The translations under genes were made by a program, and so were the position numbers. From contig NZ_OY781063.1 in NCBI RefSeq assembly GCF_963676285.1, positions 2,852,001-2,916,000 on the forward strand: a stretch of DNA of 64,000 bases, in the 5' to 3' direction. Of the stretch, positions 8,848-17,932 are shown piece after piece. The stretch is from an uncultured Sphaerochaeta sp. GTDB taxonomy: Bacteria; Spirochaetota; Spirochaetia; Sphaerochaetales; Sphaerochaetaceae. Under the pieces are notes generated by a model. It did no database searches, had not been told where the DNA came from, and saw only the letters and a list, made by a program, of their open reading frames with translations. Each line of letters begins with the position of its first letter. Position 1 is the stretch's first letter.

Positions 8848-9855
8848 TCAATAGCTGAAAAGTAGCATATCCATCGCCCCACCGCTTATCATGGGGTGTT
8901 GGATAGGTTTATCCATGGTAAATATTGACCACCGTACAGGATATACCTGGTGTTTCTTGATGTATTTATAGAGGGAATCAACACTCAGTAGTCCATTTCT
9001 TGCTGAAGGAGGAGCCCCGTCTGCAATTCTCAGCGTTGTATGGTTCCAACCCAAAGCCTCAAGGAGTGCTGAGGTAAAGACCCCGTGACTGTGGTCATCG
9101 AATTTTCTTTCATATGAATCAGAATCAGCACTAGCGGTAAGAACTACAAATGAAGGTATCTCATATTCTTCATCAGAGAAGTATTTGCCATACCAATCAT
9201 CGATGCCTTTGTCATACACCCAGCTCAAGCTTGAGGGGGACTCAGGGACAAAAACTCCGCTGTAGCAGCTGTCAAGGATGAGAAGTTTTTTTCCCTTGAT
9301 AGGCCTTATAAGATCGTATAACCACTCAGGGGTTACAATAATTGATTCTGGATCTGATGGGGGGAGGCTAAGGTCAATTGCTCCTTCGGTTAGGGTATGT
9401 GCCATCAGGAGTTCCCCTGTTTCCTCAATGCCGTGTCCGCTGTAGGTGATGATGGTCAGATCATCCTCTGTTGTAGTTCCCTGAATTATTTCAAGTGTGC
9501 TTTTTAAGTTTGCTCTTGAAGCATATCCTGTGTCATTGACGGTTGCCTCGGAGTAATCTTCCCTTTCCTGAAGGAGCAGGGTTACCTCAATATCTGCACT
9601 ATTCCAGCCAGCTCTCATAGCTTGCTGCTTGAGTGCGTCTGAAAGTTCCCTCGCATCAAAGACAGTCCCTGGAAGATCACCAAGCTGATCCTTCTCTTCA
9701 TCCTCAGGATATGCTACTTCCTCTGGTTCATTCTCATAGGTTATTCCTATTGAGACAATACGTACGGTTCCCCTCTGTACGGGCTCCTCGTAATACAACT
9801 CACAGGAGGCCATGAGGAGTAGTAGGATGGATAGCAGAAGGAGTACTCGTCTCAT
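8848..9855 (-). CDS. Caspase-fold (peptidase C14) lipoprotein, second copy
   Basis: Exported lipoprotein of 335 residues, a diverged paralogue of the next gene. Signal sequence MRRVLLLLSILLLLMASCEL has a lipobox Cys18. The caspase domain carries His141 in ITYSGHGIEET and Cys197 in LLILDSCYSGVF. Both copies also share the segment on choosing a time-limited interval between them and a closing GGAMDMLL/GGPLDLIL motif at the extreme C-terminus, which is not a general caspase feature. A GAGGTGAT ribosome binding site precedes ATG 9855, and the start overlaps the stop of the upstream secreted protein, so the three genes are probably translated together. Role unknown. Envelope location and the pairing suggest surface or periplasmic proteolysis. 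Confidence 0.85.
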   Translation of the reverse strand: MRRVLLLLSILLLLMASCELYYEEPVQRGTVRIVSIGITYENEPEEVAYPEDEEKDQLGDLPGTVFDARELSDALKQQAMRAGWNSADIEVTLLLQEREDYSEATVNDTGYASRANLKSTLEIIQGTTTEDDLTIITYSGHGIEETGELLMAHTLTEGAIDLSLPPSDPESIIVTPEWLYDLIRPIKGKKLLILDSCYSGVFVPESPSSLSWVYDKGIDDWYGKYFSDEEYEIPSFVVLTASADSDSYERKFDDHSHGVFTSALLEALGWNHTTLRIADGAPPSARNGLLSVDSLYKYIKKHQVYPVRWSIFTMDKPIQHPMISGGAMDMLLFSY

Positions 9856-10415
9856 GTATCACCTCGTTTAAAAGGGAATACTAGGTAGCGTACCCCAATC
9901 CCTGCTTGCACAGCAGTAATCTCCTTTCTAAGATGCACAGAAAGAGGTGCTGTGAGGAATATTTGGTGGTCTGTTCCCTCTGCGATGAGGAATTGGGGGC
10001 CAAGTTTGAATGAGAAAGAAGCAAAGACTTCTTCGATCTGCTTATAGAAGTTAACTTCACTCCCGCCTTGGATGAAAAGCGAGAATCTATCACTGAGTGA
10101 CCAGCTTCCGAGAATACTCAGTCCAAGTGAGTTGAAACCACGTGCACGGTAGTTGCCAAAGGGGAGGGAGTCCGAGACAGAGTAGATGTGTGCCTGAAGC
10201 ACTGTCTCCCAGTTATTTCCTTGGTATCCAAGGAAGCCAACAGTTGTAGTAAGAGCCAATGAAGAACGGGCAGGTATCTCATCTTCGAAGTGGGGAATTC
10301 CCAGATAGTAGGAGAGTGAGGAAGAGGCAGCATAATACTGTCTTCCACTATCAGCAGACAGGGCAGTTGTAATAAGAAATAGAAGAACGATTAGATACAG
10401 TCGTTTACCTTTCAT
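9852..10415 (-). CDS. Secreted beta-rich protein, possible small outer-membrane barrel
   Basis: Protein of 187 residues with an N-terminal signal peptide (KGKRLYLIVLLFLITTALSA, cleavage likely after ALSA). The mature part alternates aromatic and small residues over segments of about 10 residues separated by turns (LALTTTVGFLGYQGNNWET, SLGLSILGSWSLSDRFSLF, KLGPQFLI, GIGVRYLVFPF), which is the pattern of an outer-membrane beta-barrel of about 8 strands. I do not recognise a named family. It is the first gene of the unit with the two caspase-fold lipoproteins and overlaps the next start by 4 bases. A TATACT element ends 7 bases before ATG 10415, with no ribosome binding site. Confidence 0.6.
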   Translation of the reverse strand: MKGKRLYLIVLLFLITTALSADSGRQYYAASSSLSYYLGIPHFEDEIPARSSLALTTTVGFLGYQGNNWETVLQAHIYSVSDSLPFGNYRARGFNSLGLSILGSWSLSDRFSLFIQGGSEVNFYKQIEEVFASFSFKLGPQFLIAEGTDHQIFLTAPLSVHLRKEITAVQAGIGVRYLVFPFKRGDT

Positions 10416-10447
10416 ATTCTTTAGTATACAGAAATCCTAGGATATGA

Positions 10448-11533
10448 CTATTCCCTAGCCATGGTAAGTTTTGATTTTGTCATGAGTGTACCGTCAAGAT
10501 ACTCCCTTATGGCCTTGATTCTCACTCCCAGCGTTACATGGTCTGCGATAGGTCGATGAGACGCATGGGCAATAATTGTATGTCCTTCCCAACTGCAAGT
10601 AAGCCTGTAGTGGTCGCCCTGGAATTCACAACTGACCAGCTCTGTATTCTTGAATTTGAGATGAGGGAGGTATTCAGCCAGAGGAAGTGTTGGATCGTCC
10701 TGGACCAGGACTGACTCAGGTCTGAAGAAAATTGAGTGTTGCCCTTCTTGGGGTTTGAATACAAAAGGCTCAAAGGCCCCAATCTTGACCAGTGTCTTGG
10801 GAATCACACTGTAGGGGAGCGTATTCCCCTCTCCCATGAAGGTGGCTACAAAGAGATTGGCAGGATTGGAATAAATTGCTTCACCAGGCCCCTCCTGCAT
10901 TACCTTACCTTCATGCATCACTATGATGCGGTCGGCGATGGAGAGGGCCTCCTCCTGGTCATGGGTTACATAGATGGTGGTAATACCTGTCTCATCATGA
11001 ATTCTCCGTATTTCTTCACGGAGATGCTTACGCAGCTTAGCATCGAGCGCAGAGAGTGGTTCATCCAACAGTAACAGCTGGGGCTGTGATGCAAGCGCTC
11101 GCGCCAAGGCAACCCGTTGACGCTCTCCGCCACTAAGCTCCTGACTTCGCCTCTTCTGGTACCCTTCCAGTGCAACCAACGAAAGCAATCGGTTAATACG
11201 TTCCTTCCTTTTTGCTTTCGGGGATTTGCGGAGCTTCAAGGGATAAGCAATATTCTGTTCAACGTTCATATGGGGGAAAAGGGCATAGTCCTGGAATACC
11301 ATGGCGATCTGACGTTCATGAACCGGTGTTTGGGATAGGTCTTTTCCATTCAACAGCAATGAACCAGAGTGAAGGGGAAGTAATCCTGCGATCAATTGGA
11401 GGGATGTGCTCTTTCCACACCCTGAAGGCCCTATGATACATGCCAGTTCTCCTGCCTGGACAGAAAATGACACATTCAAAGAAAAATCCTTATAGGATGC
11501 CTTCAATGCACAATTCAGACCTTCAGCGGCCAT
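10448..11533 (-). CDS. thiQ: Thiamine ABC transporter, ATP-binding protein
   Basis: Energy-supplying subunit of the thiamine/TPP importer, acting at the cytoplasmic face of the inner membrane. The 361-residue product has Walker A IGPSGCGKST near residue 31, the ABC signature LSGGERQRVALARAL near 128, Walker B LLLLDEPLSALDAK and the switch His in YVTHDQEEAL. A C-terminal TOBE-like beta domain (FFRPESVLVQDD) resembles iron or spermidine importers more than the short E. coli ThiQ. I assign thiamine from the operon and its TPP riboswitch. ATG 11533 is chosen because AAAGGGGGA lies just upstream. It overlaps thiP by 11 bases. Confidence 0.87.
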   Translation of the reverse strand: MAAEGLNCALKASYKDFSLNVSFSVQAGELACIIGPSGCGKSTSLQLIAGLLPLHSGSLLLNGKDLSQTPVHERQIAMVFQDYALFPHMNVEQNIAYPLKLRKSPKAKRKERINRLLSLVALEGYQKRRSQELSGGERQRVALARALASQPQLLLLDEPLSALDAKLRKHLREEIRRIHDETGITTIYVTHDQEEALSIADRIIVMHEGKVMQEGPGEAIYSNPANLFVATFMGEGNTLPYSVIPKTLVKIGAFEPFVFKPQEGQHSIFFRPESVLVQDDPTLPLAEYLPHLKFKNTELVSCEFQGDHYRLTCSWEGHTIIAHASHRPIADHVTLGVRIKAIREYLDGTLMTKSKLTMARE

Positions 11534-13217
11534 ATGTTCCCCCTTTCGCAAATTCACTTACAATAAATACCAGTACACTGACTGCAATCAAGATGGTTCC
11601 CAGTGCACAAGCACCTTGGAAATTGTAACTCCCAATGAGTCGATACATCACCACTGGGAGGGTAATGATCGAACTGTTTGCCAATGTCAGGGTAGCATTG
11701 AATTCTCCCATGCTGAGGGCAAACGCAAAAATTGCCCCTGTGAACATAGCACCCTTCAGTAGAGGGAGTTCAATGGCAAGGAATGTCCTCAGAGGACCAG
11801 CACCAAGGGTTAATGAACTGTGCATATAGGTTAGGGGAATCTTACGGTACTCAGGGAGGATAGTTCTCAGGACAAAGGGAATGGCAATGACCAGGTGAGC
11901 CAATACAACCAGGGTATAGCTCAATGCAAGCCCTCCCCTGAGGCGGCTTGCAACCAAGTAGTATCCTAGACCAATAATTACCGAACTGACGGTCATGGGG
12001 AGCATCCCTGCCAACTCCAAGAAGGAGGAGGTATGTTTTTTCCTCCTGATGGCGACTGAGAGGGTAAGAGCAAGCGGGACCGTGGTAGCAGCAACCACCA
12101 GTGCGATAAGCAAGCTGTTCGTAAGTGCCCCTAATGCAGAACCCATATGGCCTGTTGCACTTTCCAAACTGAGTAACTGACGATACCACTTCAGGCTGAA
12201 TACTTCCTGGGCTGAACGAGATGGTGCTGCCATGAAAGAACGCACCACTACCGATACGATAGGACCAAGAATAAACAGGAAGGAAATGATGGTGTATAAG
12301 AATGCGAGTATTCGTCCCACCACAGTTGCTGGTTTTTTCTCCAGTGTTCGGTGGGTAGTACGGTAGGTTTCACTTTGTGCCAACTTCTTCTGGGTAGCAT
12401 TGTACCAGAGCAATAAGAGGCTGGTTATGAGGATAGAGAACAAAGAGAGGGCGCTTGCAGCGGCAGGATTCCCCATCATCCTTGCTTGCCGGTAGATTTC
12501 CACTTCCATGGTCGTGAACTGGGGTCCTCCCCCGAGTACCAGGATAATGGCGAAGCTATTGAAGCAGAACAAGAAAACAAGGCTAGCAGAGGAGACAATG
12601 GCAGGTATGAGTCTGGGAAGTGTAATGGAAAAGAAGGTCCGTACCTTGTTTGCTCCCAAGGTCCAGCTTGCAGCTTCACAATTCTCATCCATATGTTCCC
12701 AATAGGAGGATACAAGGCTCATGATGATCGGGAAGTTGTAGAAGGTGTGTGCAAGGATGATGGCAGGGAATGAGTAGAGAATTTTCAGTGGTGGTTCCTC
12801 AAGTTGGAAGAGACTCATCAGTGCACGATTGAGAAATCCATTGTTTCCGAAAAAGATTACGAAACCGAGTACAACCAGAATCGAGGGAATGACAAAGGGT
12901 ATGGCACTCAGTGCCAGAATCATGCGCTTACCTTTGAAAGAGTATGTAGCAATCAAGTACGCACCAGGTAGGGCGACTGCAAGCGAGGCAAGGGTAGAGA
13001 GCGTTGCCTGCAGCAGTGTGAATCCCATGATTTTTTGTGTATACGGGTCGCAGAAAACACTGACAAGCCGGGAGAAAGAGAAGCCCTCCTCAGTAATGAA
13101 TGCTGAGGAGAGCGTGAAAAACAGAGGGACAAAAAACAGCATCAGCAAGACAACCATCGATGGAATGGGCATGGTACGATAAAATCGTCTGTACTGAATG
13201 CTGTTATTTTCTCTCAT
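11523..13217 (-). CDS. thiP: Thiamine ABC transporter, permease
   Basis: Inner-membrane permease of 564 residues made of two fused MetI-like halves, about residues 20-270 and 300-560, each with about six transmembrane segments. Each half has the loop that docks the ATPase: EAASWTLGANKVRTFFSITLP near residue 185 and SLTLGAGPLRTFLAIELP near 470. This duplicated form is typical of ThiP and of the iron permease FbpB. The TPP riboswitch and the ThiB partner decide for thiamine. Its start ATG 13217 overlaps the thiB stop in an ATGA arrangement, and its end overlaps the thiQ start, so the three subunits are translationally coupled. Confidence 0.9.
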   Translation of the reverse strand: MRENNSIQYRRFYRTMPIPSMVVLLMLFFVPLFFTLSSAFITEEGFSFSRLVSVFCDPYTQKIMGFTLLQATLSTLASLAVALPGAYLIATYSFKGKRMILALSAIPFVIPSILVVLGFVIFFGNNGFLNRALMSLFQLEEPPLKILYSFPAIILAHTFYNFPIIMSLVSSYWEHMDENCEAASWTLGANKVRTFFSITLPRLIPAIVSSASLVFLFCFNSFAIILVLGGGPQFTTMEVEIYRQARMMGNPAAASALSLFSILITSLLLLWYNATQKKLAQSETYRTTHRTLEKKPATVVGRILAFLYTIISFLFILGPIVSVVVRSFMAAPSRSAQEVFSLKWYRQLLSLESATGHMGSALGALTNSLLIALVVAATTVPLALTLSVAIRRKKHTSSFLELAGMLPMTVSSVIIGLGYYLVASRLRGGLALSYTLVVLAHLVIAIPFVLRTILPEYRKIPLTYMHSSLTLGAGPLRTFLAIELPLLKGAMFTGAIFAFALSMGEFNATLTLANSSIITLPVVMYRLIGSYNFQGACALGTILIAVSVLVFIVSEFAKGGTYGR

Positions 13218-14239
13218 TTACTCATTACCTGTGTCCATTCAGTAAGCCACCTATCCAGGTTTTTTGCAAGAGTTTTGCTATCCATGGAGAGGTTCTTTTC
13301 CGGTTTTGGGGCGTAATCGAAGGCATCAGGGAGTTCAGTCTTGCTGTTGACCGGGTACATTGAATTTGCCATGGCGATGGTCAATTGTCCTTTGGTCAGG
13401 ATAAAGTCAATGAACTGCCTGGCCTCGTCCTTTTTCTTGCTGGAAGCAAGCAAGCCAACTCCTTCGATGGTTGTACTATGCCCTTCTTCGAAGATTGCTA
13501 CCTGGTAGCGGGTGGTATCCTCGTAAGTGACATGGTACACAGGACTGGTGGTATAACTGAGAACCAAGGGGGCTTCTCCCTCAGTGAACAGACCATAGGC
13601 GCTGGACCATCCATCGGTGATGGTAAGTGCCTGGTCTTTCATGGTCTCCCACCAGGTGAGGTATCCCTCTTCCCCAAAGACCTCAATTGTCCAGAGCAGC
13701 AAGCCAAGGCCAACGGAACTGGTCCTGGGATCGATCAGGATAACCTTATCCTTGTAGATTGGATCAGTCAGACTGGCGAGGGAAGTTGGGACCATATCAT
13801 TGTCCATGGCCTCGGTATCCACTACAAATGCAAAGTTTCCGTAGTCAAAGGGGATCAGCTGATAGGTAGGATCAAAATGCAGGAAGTCAGGAATGTCAGC
13901 AAGTACCTTGCTCTTGTAAGGTTCCAACAACCCTGCCTCATAGATTTTTGAGGCCATATCGTCACTGATACCCACCACGACATCTGCCCATGGGTTGTTA
14001 GCCTCTGAGATGAGTTTGTTCATCATCTCCATGCCATCTCCTGAGCTTACCAAGTTTACCTTGATACCGGTCTCTTCCTCGAACATATCGACCAAGACAG
14101 GGCCAGGACCCCAATCTCCACTGAAGGAGTCATAGGCATAGACTACAAGCTCCTGCTGTTCTTGCACACCTTGAGCCGCAAGCGGAATAAAAAGTGAAAG
14201 GATGGCAACCAATACACAGACGAACTGATGCTTTTTCAT
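13214..14239 (-). CDS. thiB: Thiamine/TPP-binding periplasmic protein
   Basis: Solute-binding protein that captures thiamine or its phosphates and delivers them to ThiP. Product of 341 residues with a signal peptide (KKHQFVCVLVAILSLFIPLAAQG). The opening of the mature part, VVYAYDSFSGDWGPGPVL, matches the ThiB signature that lines the ligand site, and TDGWSSAYGLFTEGEAPLVLSY is also typical. ATG 14239 is preferred over 14251 because GGAGGT lies 4 bases upstream. It is the first gene of thiB-thiP-thiQ and is preceded by a TPP riboswitch, so uptake is turned down when TPP is plentiful. Confidence 0.94.
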   Translation of the reverse strand: MKKHQFVCVLVAILSLFIPLAAQGVQEQQELVVYAYDSFSGDWGPGPVLVDMFEEETGIKVNLVSSGDGMEMMNKLISEANNPWADVVVGISDDMASKIYEAGLLEPYKSKVLADIPDFLHFDPTYQLIPFDYGNFAFVVDTEAMDNDMVPTSLASLTDPIYKDKVILIDPRTSSVGLGLLLWTIEVFGEEGYLTWWETMKDQALTITDGWSSAYGLFTEGEAPLVLSYTTSPVYHVTYEDTTRYQVAIFEEGHSTTIEGVGLLASSKKKDEARQFIDFILTKGQLTIAMANSMYPVNSKTELPDAFDYAPKPEKNLSMDSKTLAKNLDRWLTEWTQVMSK

Positions 14240-14290
14240 AAGCACCTCCATATAATTTAGTCTGCCATGGGGAATGATTTTGTAAGATAT

Positions 14291-14368
14291 GACTGTCTCC
14301 CTCCGCTGGTATGATCCAGATCAGGTTAACGGGTGTAATCTCAGGCCAAGAGGCCACCCCAGGACATC
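14291..14368 (-). promoter_or_regulatory. TPP riboswitch (THI element) upstream of thiBPQ
   Basis: Reading the reverse strand, the conserved aptamer core is present in order: CCTGGGGTGGCC, then CTGAGATTACACCCG, ACCTGATCTGGATCATACC and AGCGGAGGGAGACA. The closing stem pairs TGTC at the 5' side with GACA at the 3' side. The aptamer ends about 40 bases before the thiB ribosome binding site. I see no hairpin with a U-run between them, so control of ribosome access is more likely than transcription termination, but this part is inference. Confidence 0.95.
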
Positions 14369-14411
14369 CTTAGCCTAACGGGATGAGGGAAAACTGTCAA
14401 TATACGTTCTG

Positions 14412-14440
14412 TTGACCGCGCTCGAGAGCTCATGTACAGT
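14412..14440 (+). promoter_or_regulatory. Predicted promoter of nnr
   Basis: TTGACC at 14412-14417 and TACAGT at 14435-14440 with exactly 17 bases between them. The -10 ends 7 bases before ATG 14448, so the transcript would be leaderless. It runs away from the TPP riboswitch on the other strand. Confidence 0.65.
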
Positions 14441-14447
14441 GAGAATT

Positions 14448-15950
14448 ATGAAAAGACTTGTTCCCTCCAGTGAAGTTTCTGACATCGATGCAAAAGCCCA
14501 AAGCCAGGCAAACATACCCGCTCTCTGTTTGATGGAGAGTGCTGGGTTGCAGATTTACCAGAAGTGGAAATCACAGCTGACGTGTTCTGATCGTCTGGTT
14601 TTTCTCTGTGGTGGGGGCAATAATGGTGGTGATGCATTGGTAGTTGCCCGTTATGCATACAATGATGGCTTTCATAACATGCTATTGGTTTATACCGGGG
14701 CACATATCTCACCATCTTGTGAGGTTCAACGTAGTATTGCCGAAGCCTATATGATCCCTCAGTTTGACTGGGATGCTGCAAATGATTCTGATCGTCATGC
14801 ATTATTTGAAAATGCTTCCTGGATTGTGGATGGCTTGGTAGGCACGGGCCTGAAAGGATCGTTGAAGAAATCTCTGCAGACCCTGGTTTTACAAGCGAAT
14901 CAGAGTCCTGCAAAACGATTGGCCATCGATATTCCCAGTGCTGTAGGGGATGATGTTCCTGTCTCCTCTGTCCATATACACGCAGACATGACGGTAACGA
15001 TGGGCAAGGAGAAGGTGGCAATGTACCACCCTGCCAATCGGGCTTCCTGTGGACGTATTCTCTTGGTGAATCCTTCCTTCCCTCCATTTCTCCTCGATCA
15101 GTGTAAAGCGACTGCACTGCTGTGTGAGCGTGTGAGTGCAACGCTGCCATCACTTGCTCTGAATGAGTACAAGTCCACGAGAGGCCATATAGCGATTTTT
15201 GGAGGTAGCAAACAGTACACTGGAGCTGCTCGTCTATCAGCCCGTACTGCCTTTTCCTCAAGGGCAGGGTTGGTGACCTTGTTTTGTGACGAGGAAGTGT
15301 ACCCGGTGGCTGTTTCTGAATCAGCTTCCGTCATGGTTCAGGTGTATGAAACACAGAACCTGGAGAAATATGATGCAATTCTAGCCGGACCAGGGTGGGG
15401 AGAGGGAAGGGTATCCCTGCTGGAGACCCTGCTTGCCTCAGGATTACCCATGGTTCTTGATGCTGACGGGATCAGGGCCTATGCGTCTATACTTGAACAG
15501 GGGAAGTTTCCTTCCCATGGCCCTATGATACTTACGCCACATCTAGGGGAGCTCAGGACGATTGTGAGGGCGCTCTTTCCTGATGAGGCCCAAGATGTGG
15601 CCAAGGATGATACTCCCTCTTCGTTCTTCAGGGTTTTGGAGCGTACAGCCTCTCACCTTGATGCCACACTCGTGGTAAAAAGTCAGTTGGTATATGTGAC
15701 TTCTCCTGGAAAACATACTGTAGTGGTGGAGGGTAACAACCCATCCTTGGGAGTAGCGGGGAGCGGGGATGTCCTCTCAGGCATTCTTGCTGCACTGCTC
15801 GCCAAACTTCGTGATTGTGCCCGGGTAGCACTTGAAGGTACCTTGATCCATCAGCGAGCAGGAAACCTAGCAGCAGCCCAGTATGGATACTATGACAGCG
15901 ATGCACTCATCTCCTTTGTAGGAAGGGCCATACAGGAGGCAGAACGGTGA
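14448..15950 (+). CDS. nnr: Bifunctional NAD(P)HX epimerase / ADP-dependent NAD(P)HX dehydratase
   Basis: Repair enzyme for hydrated NADH and NADPH. The 500-residue product joins two domains. The N-terminal YjeF-N epimerase (about residues 1-210) shows FLCGGGNNGGDALVVARY and the acidic catalytic region LAIDIPSAVGDD. The C-terminal ribokinase-fold dehydratase (about 220-500) shows KSTRGHIAIFGGSKQYTGAA, AILAGPGWG, VLDADGIRAY, LTPHLGEL and NPSLGVAGSGDVLSGILAAL. This is the standard bacterial fusion. ATG 14448 is used because the promoter ends 7 bases upstream. The 12 residues that an earlier start would add are not protein-like. Confidence 0.93.
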   Translation: MKRLVPSSEVSDIDAKAQSQANIPALCLMESAGLQIYQKWKSQLTCSDRLVFLCGGGNNGGDALVVARYAYNDGFHNMLLVYTGAHISPSCEVQRSIAEAYMIPQFDWDAANDSDRHALFENASWIVDGLVGTGLKGSLKKSLQTLVLQANQSPAKRLAIDIPSAVGDDVPVSSVHIHADMTVTMGKEKVAMYHPANRASCGRILLVNPSFPPFLLDQCKATALLCERVSATLPSLALNEYKSTRGHIAIFGGSKQYTGAARLSARTAFSSRAGLVTLFCDEEVYPVAVSESASVMVQVYETQNLEKYDAILAGPGWGEGRVSLLETLLASGLPMVLDADGIRAYASILEQGKFPSHGPMILTPHLGELRTIVRALFPDEAQDVAKDDTPSSFFRVLERTASHLDATLVVKSQLVYVTSPGKHTVVVEGNNPSLGVAGSGDVLSGILAALLAKLRDCARVALEGTLIHQRAGNLAAAQYGYYDSDALISFVGRAIQEAER

Positions 15951-16372
15951 TGCAACTTTATGTACTGTCCATAGCGTACCTGTTGTTTGGGGCAGGATTG
16001 TTGCTGGCCGACAGCTATGGGCTCTCCTTCGCATTGTTATTGTCAATGCGCTATGCATTTAGGACCAAGAGGGTACTGAGAAGATTGCTTATTATTCTGG
16101 GAATCATGATCACTTTTGGTCTTGGGTTCTTCCCTATGGATCCAGGACCGGTGTTTCTGGGTGACTTTGTACCCATGCTCAATATCTTCTCCCTTATGCT
16201 CTACTATGTATTCAGGTCCATAAGGGGATTGGAAGAGGGGAGTCATAATGATGAAGACTCAGTGTTGGATGCAACTGGTCTATATATGGAAAAAAATAAG
16301 CGAAATGTAGGAATCTTGACTGTCGTGATAGCAATAGTCCATTTTTTAGCACCTCAGCTGGTTTTACTGTAG
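15947..16372 (+). CDS. Small integral membrane protein of unknown function
   Basis: Protein of 141 residues with about four hydrophobic segments: near residues 3-28, 45-60, 72-88 and 122-140. A positively charged loop (RYAFRTKRVLRR) lies between the first two, and an acidic cytosolic loop (EEGSHNDEDSVLDATG) before the last. I do not recognise a family. An AGGAGG ribosome binding site at 15934-15939 is ideally spaced (7 bases) for a GTG start at 15947. ATG 15950 is the alternative. The gene overlaps the nnr stop and is followed by the Nudix gene after 9 bases, so it belongs to the nnr transcript. Confidence 0.75.
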   Translation: MMQLYVLSIAYLLFGAGLLLADSYGLSFALLLSMRYAFRTKRVLRRLLIILGIMITFGLGFFPMDPGPVFLGDFVPMLNIFSLMLYYVFRSIRGLEEGSHNDEDSVLDATGLYMEKNKRNVGILTVVIAIVHFLAPQLVLL

Positions 16373-16381
16373 GAGGAATAT

Positions 16382-16786
16382 ATGCAGGAACGGGTTACAA
16401 CAGCGGGTATCTTGGTACAAGAGGGGAAGTATCTTGTCGCAAAAAGAGAGGAAAAGGGGTCTATTGGGGGGCTTTGGGAGTTCCCTGGTGGAAAGAACCG
16501 CTATACGGAAACTGAAGAGGAGACACTTATACGAGAATTCCAGGAGGAACTTGGTTTATCAGTCTCAGTGGGTCCTCTTGTTCACTCACATGATTTCATC
16601 AACAAGGATACCCGGTATCATCTGAAGGCTTATCTGGTGTCAGCTCCCCCCATAAGCCATCTTGATTTATTGGTTCATAGTGAGTTTCGCTGGGTCGCCT
16701 TACAGGATCTACCATCCTATGAATTTGCTCCAAGTGACCAGGAGATTGTAAAGACGTTGCTTTCCACTGAACCCAACAAGGGTTGA
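16382..16786 (+). CDS. MutT-like Nudix hydrolase
   Basis: Protein of 134 residues that hydrolyses a nucleoside diphosphate linked to another group. The Nudix box is GGKNRYTETEEETLIREFQ followed by EELGL, which fits the G-x5-E-x7-REUxEExGU pattern at residues about 37-59. The preceding GGLWEFPGGK and short length are typical of MutT/8-oxo-dGTP pyrophosphatases or CTP pyrophosphohydrolases. Place next to nnr fits a house-cleaning role on damaged nucleotides and cofactors. GGAGGAATAT precedes ATG 16382. Confidence 0.88.
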   Translation: MQERVTTAGILVQEGKYLVAKREEKGSIGGLWEFPGGKNRYTETEEETLIREFQEELGLSVSVGPLVHSHDFINKDTRYHLKAYLVSAPPISHLDLLVHSEFRWVALQDLPSYEFAPSDQEIVKTLLSTEPNKG

Positions 16787-16802
16787 GCCAAAGGAGGAAT
16801 CC

Positions 16803-17813
16803 ATGGACATTTTAGGTTCGTTCTCCAGTACGATAATTGCTGTACTTGGTACCATTCTCTTGGTCGTTATTATCCATTTTGTGTTCAGAAAGACTGTGGA
16901 AAGTTCAAAGCGTTGGCCATACCAACGCCAGTTTCTGGTATTCTTGATTGTCTTAGTCGGACTGTTCATGTCCATCGCATTCCTCCCCATCCATAATGAG
17001 GTGAAAAACCAGATACTCAGCATCTTGGGAATATTACTCAGTGCAATTATTGCGCTCTCCTCGACAACCTTGGTAAGTAATGCCATGGCAGGACTCATGC
17101 TTCGTGTTACGGGTGAATTCCGTGGTGGTGATTTTATTGAAGTAGGGACACTCGTTGGTCGCGTTACAGACTTGGCGATTTTCCACACAGAAATCCAATT
17201 AATCAATCGTGATGTGGTAAGTCTTCCCAATCTCTACCTGGTCCAACAATCCGTTCATGTAACAAGAAGGGATGGCACATTCATCAACCTCGCTGTCTCG
17301 ATCGGGTATACTGTAAGTAGGGTAGAAGTGGAGGAAGCCCTATTGGAAGCATCGAAGAAATGTGGGCTTACCGATGGATTTGTGTTCATTGAAACCTTCC
17401 TTGACCATGCAATCTCTTATCGATTGTATGGACTTCTTAAAGAGTCAGGGGAGAGGTTGAGTAAGCTCAGTGAGCTTCATAAGACGGTGCTGGATGTATT
17501 CTGTGAGAGAGGGATAGAGATTGCATCCCCTGCATTGAATGATAGAAGAGAGCTTGGGAAGGACAGCTTGTACCTCCCGAAGGTTTCAAGCAAGAATGAG
17601 AAACCAAACAAAGAGACAATCACTGCAGAGAAGGTAGCCTTCGACAAGGCAGATGAGGCACAATCCATAGAAGATTTGAAACAACAACTGGAGAAAGCAA
17701 CCAAGAAACTCGAGGGAGCTACGAAGACTGCAAAAGAGAAATTGGAGAAACAGATCAAAGTATTGGAAGAAGAGATAACCAAACGGGAAGAGAAGAAAAG
17801 CGAAGAAGCATAG
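16803..17813 (+). CDS. MscS-family mechanosensitive channel with C-terminal coiled coil
   Basis: Inner-membrane channel of 336 residues that opens on membrane tension and releases solutes during osmotic downshock. Three hydrophobic segments (about residues 5-25, 40-60, 68-92) are followed by the MscS pore-lining helix region STTLVSNAMAGLMLRVTGEFRGGDFIEV and the beta domain (GRVTDLAIFHTEIQLINRDVVSLPN). The last 80 residues are highly charged and predicted to form a coiled coil (ED LKQQLEKATKKLEGATK), which is longer than in E. coli MscS. The ribosome binding site AAGGAGGAA precedes ATG 16803. It closes the nnr cluster. Confidence 0.9.
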   Translation: MDILGSFSSTIIAVLGTILLVVIIHFVFRKTVESSKRWPYQRQFLVFLIVLVGLFMSIAFLPIHNEVKNQILSILGILLSAIIALSSTTLVSNAMAGLMLRVTGEFRGGDFIEVGTLVGRVTDLAIFHTEIQLINRDVVSLPNLYLVQQSVHVTRRDGTFINLAVSIGYTVSRVEVEEALLEASKKCGLTDGFVFIETFLDHAISYRLYGLLKESGERLSKLSELHKTVLDVFCERGIEIASPALNDRRELGKDSLYLPKVSSKNEKPNKETITAEKVAFDKADEAQSIEDLKQQLEKATKKLEGATKTAKEKLEKQIKVLEEEITKREEKKSEEA

Positions 17814-17932
17814 GTTGTGTGAAGAGTAATGATTCCCAGAGAATTGCCTCTCTTACCCTCAGTAGAGTTGACTGAACAATATCCAAAATTGGAATAGTTG
17901 GGTGCCACAGAGAATCTATACCATAACAAGCC

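Noticed and set aside
14446..15261. A 271-codon reverse open frame inside nnr
   Set aside because: The Cys/His-rich product is a shadow of the nnr reading frame and has no start signals.
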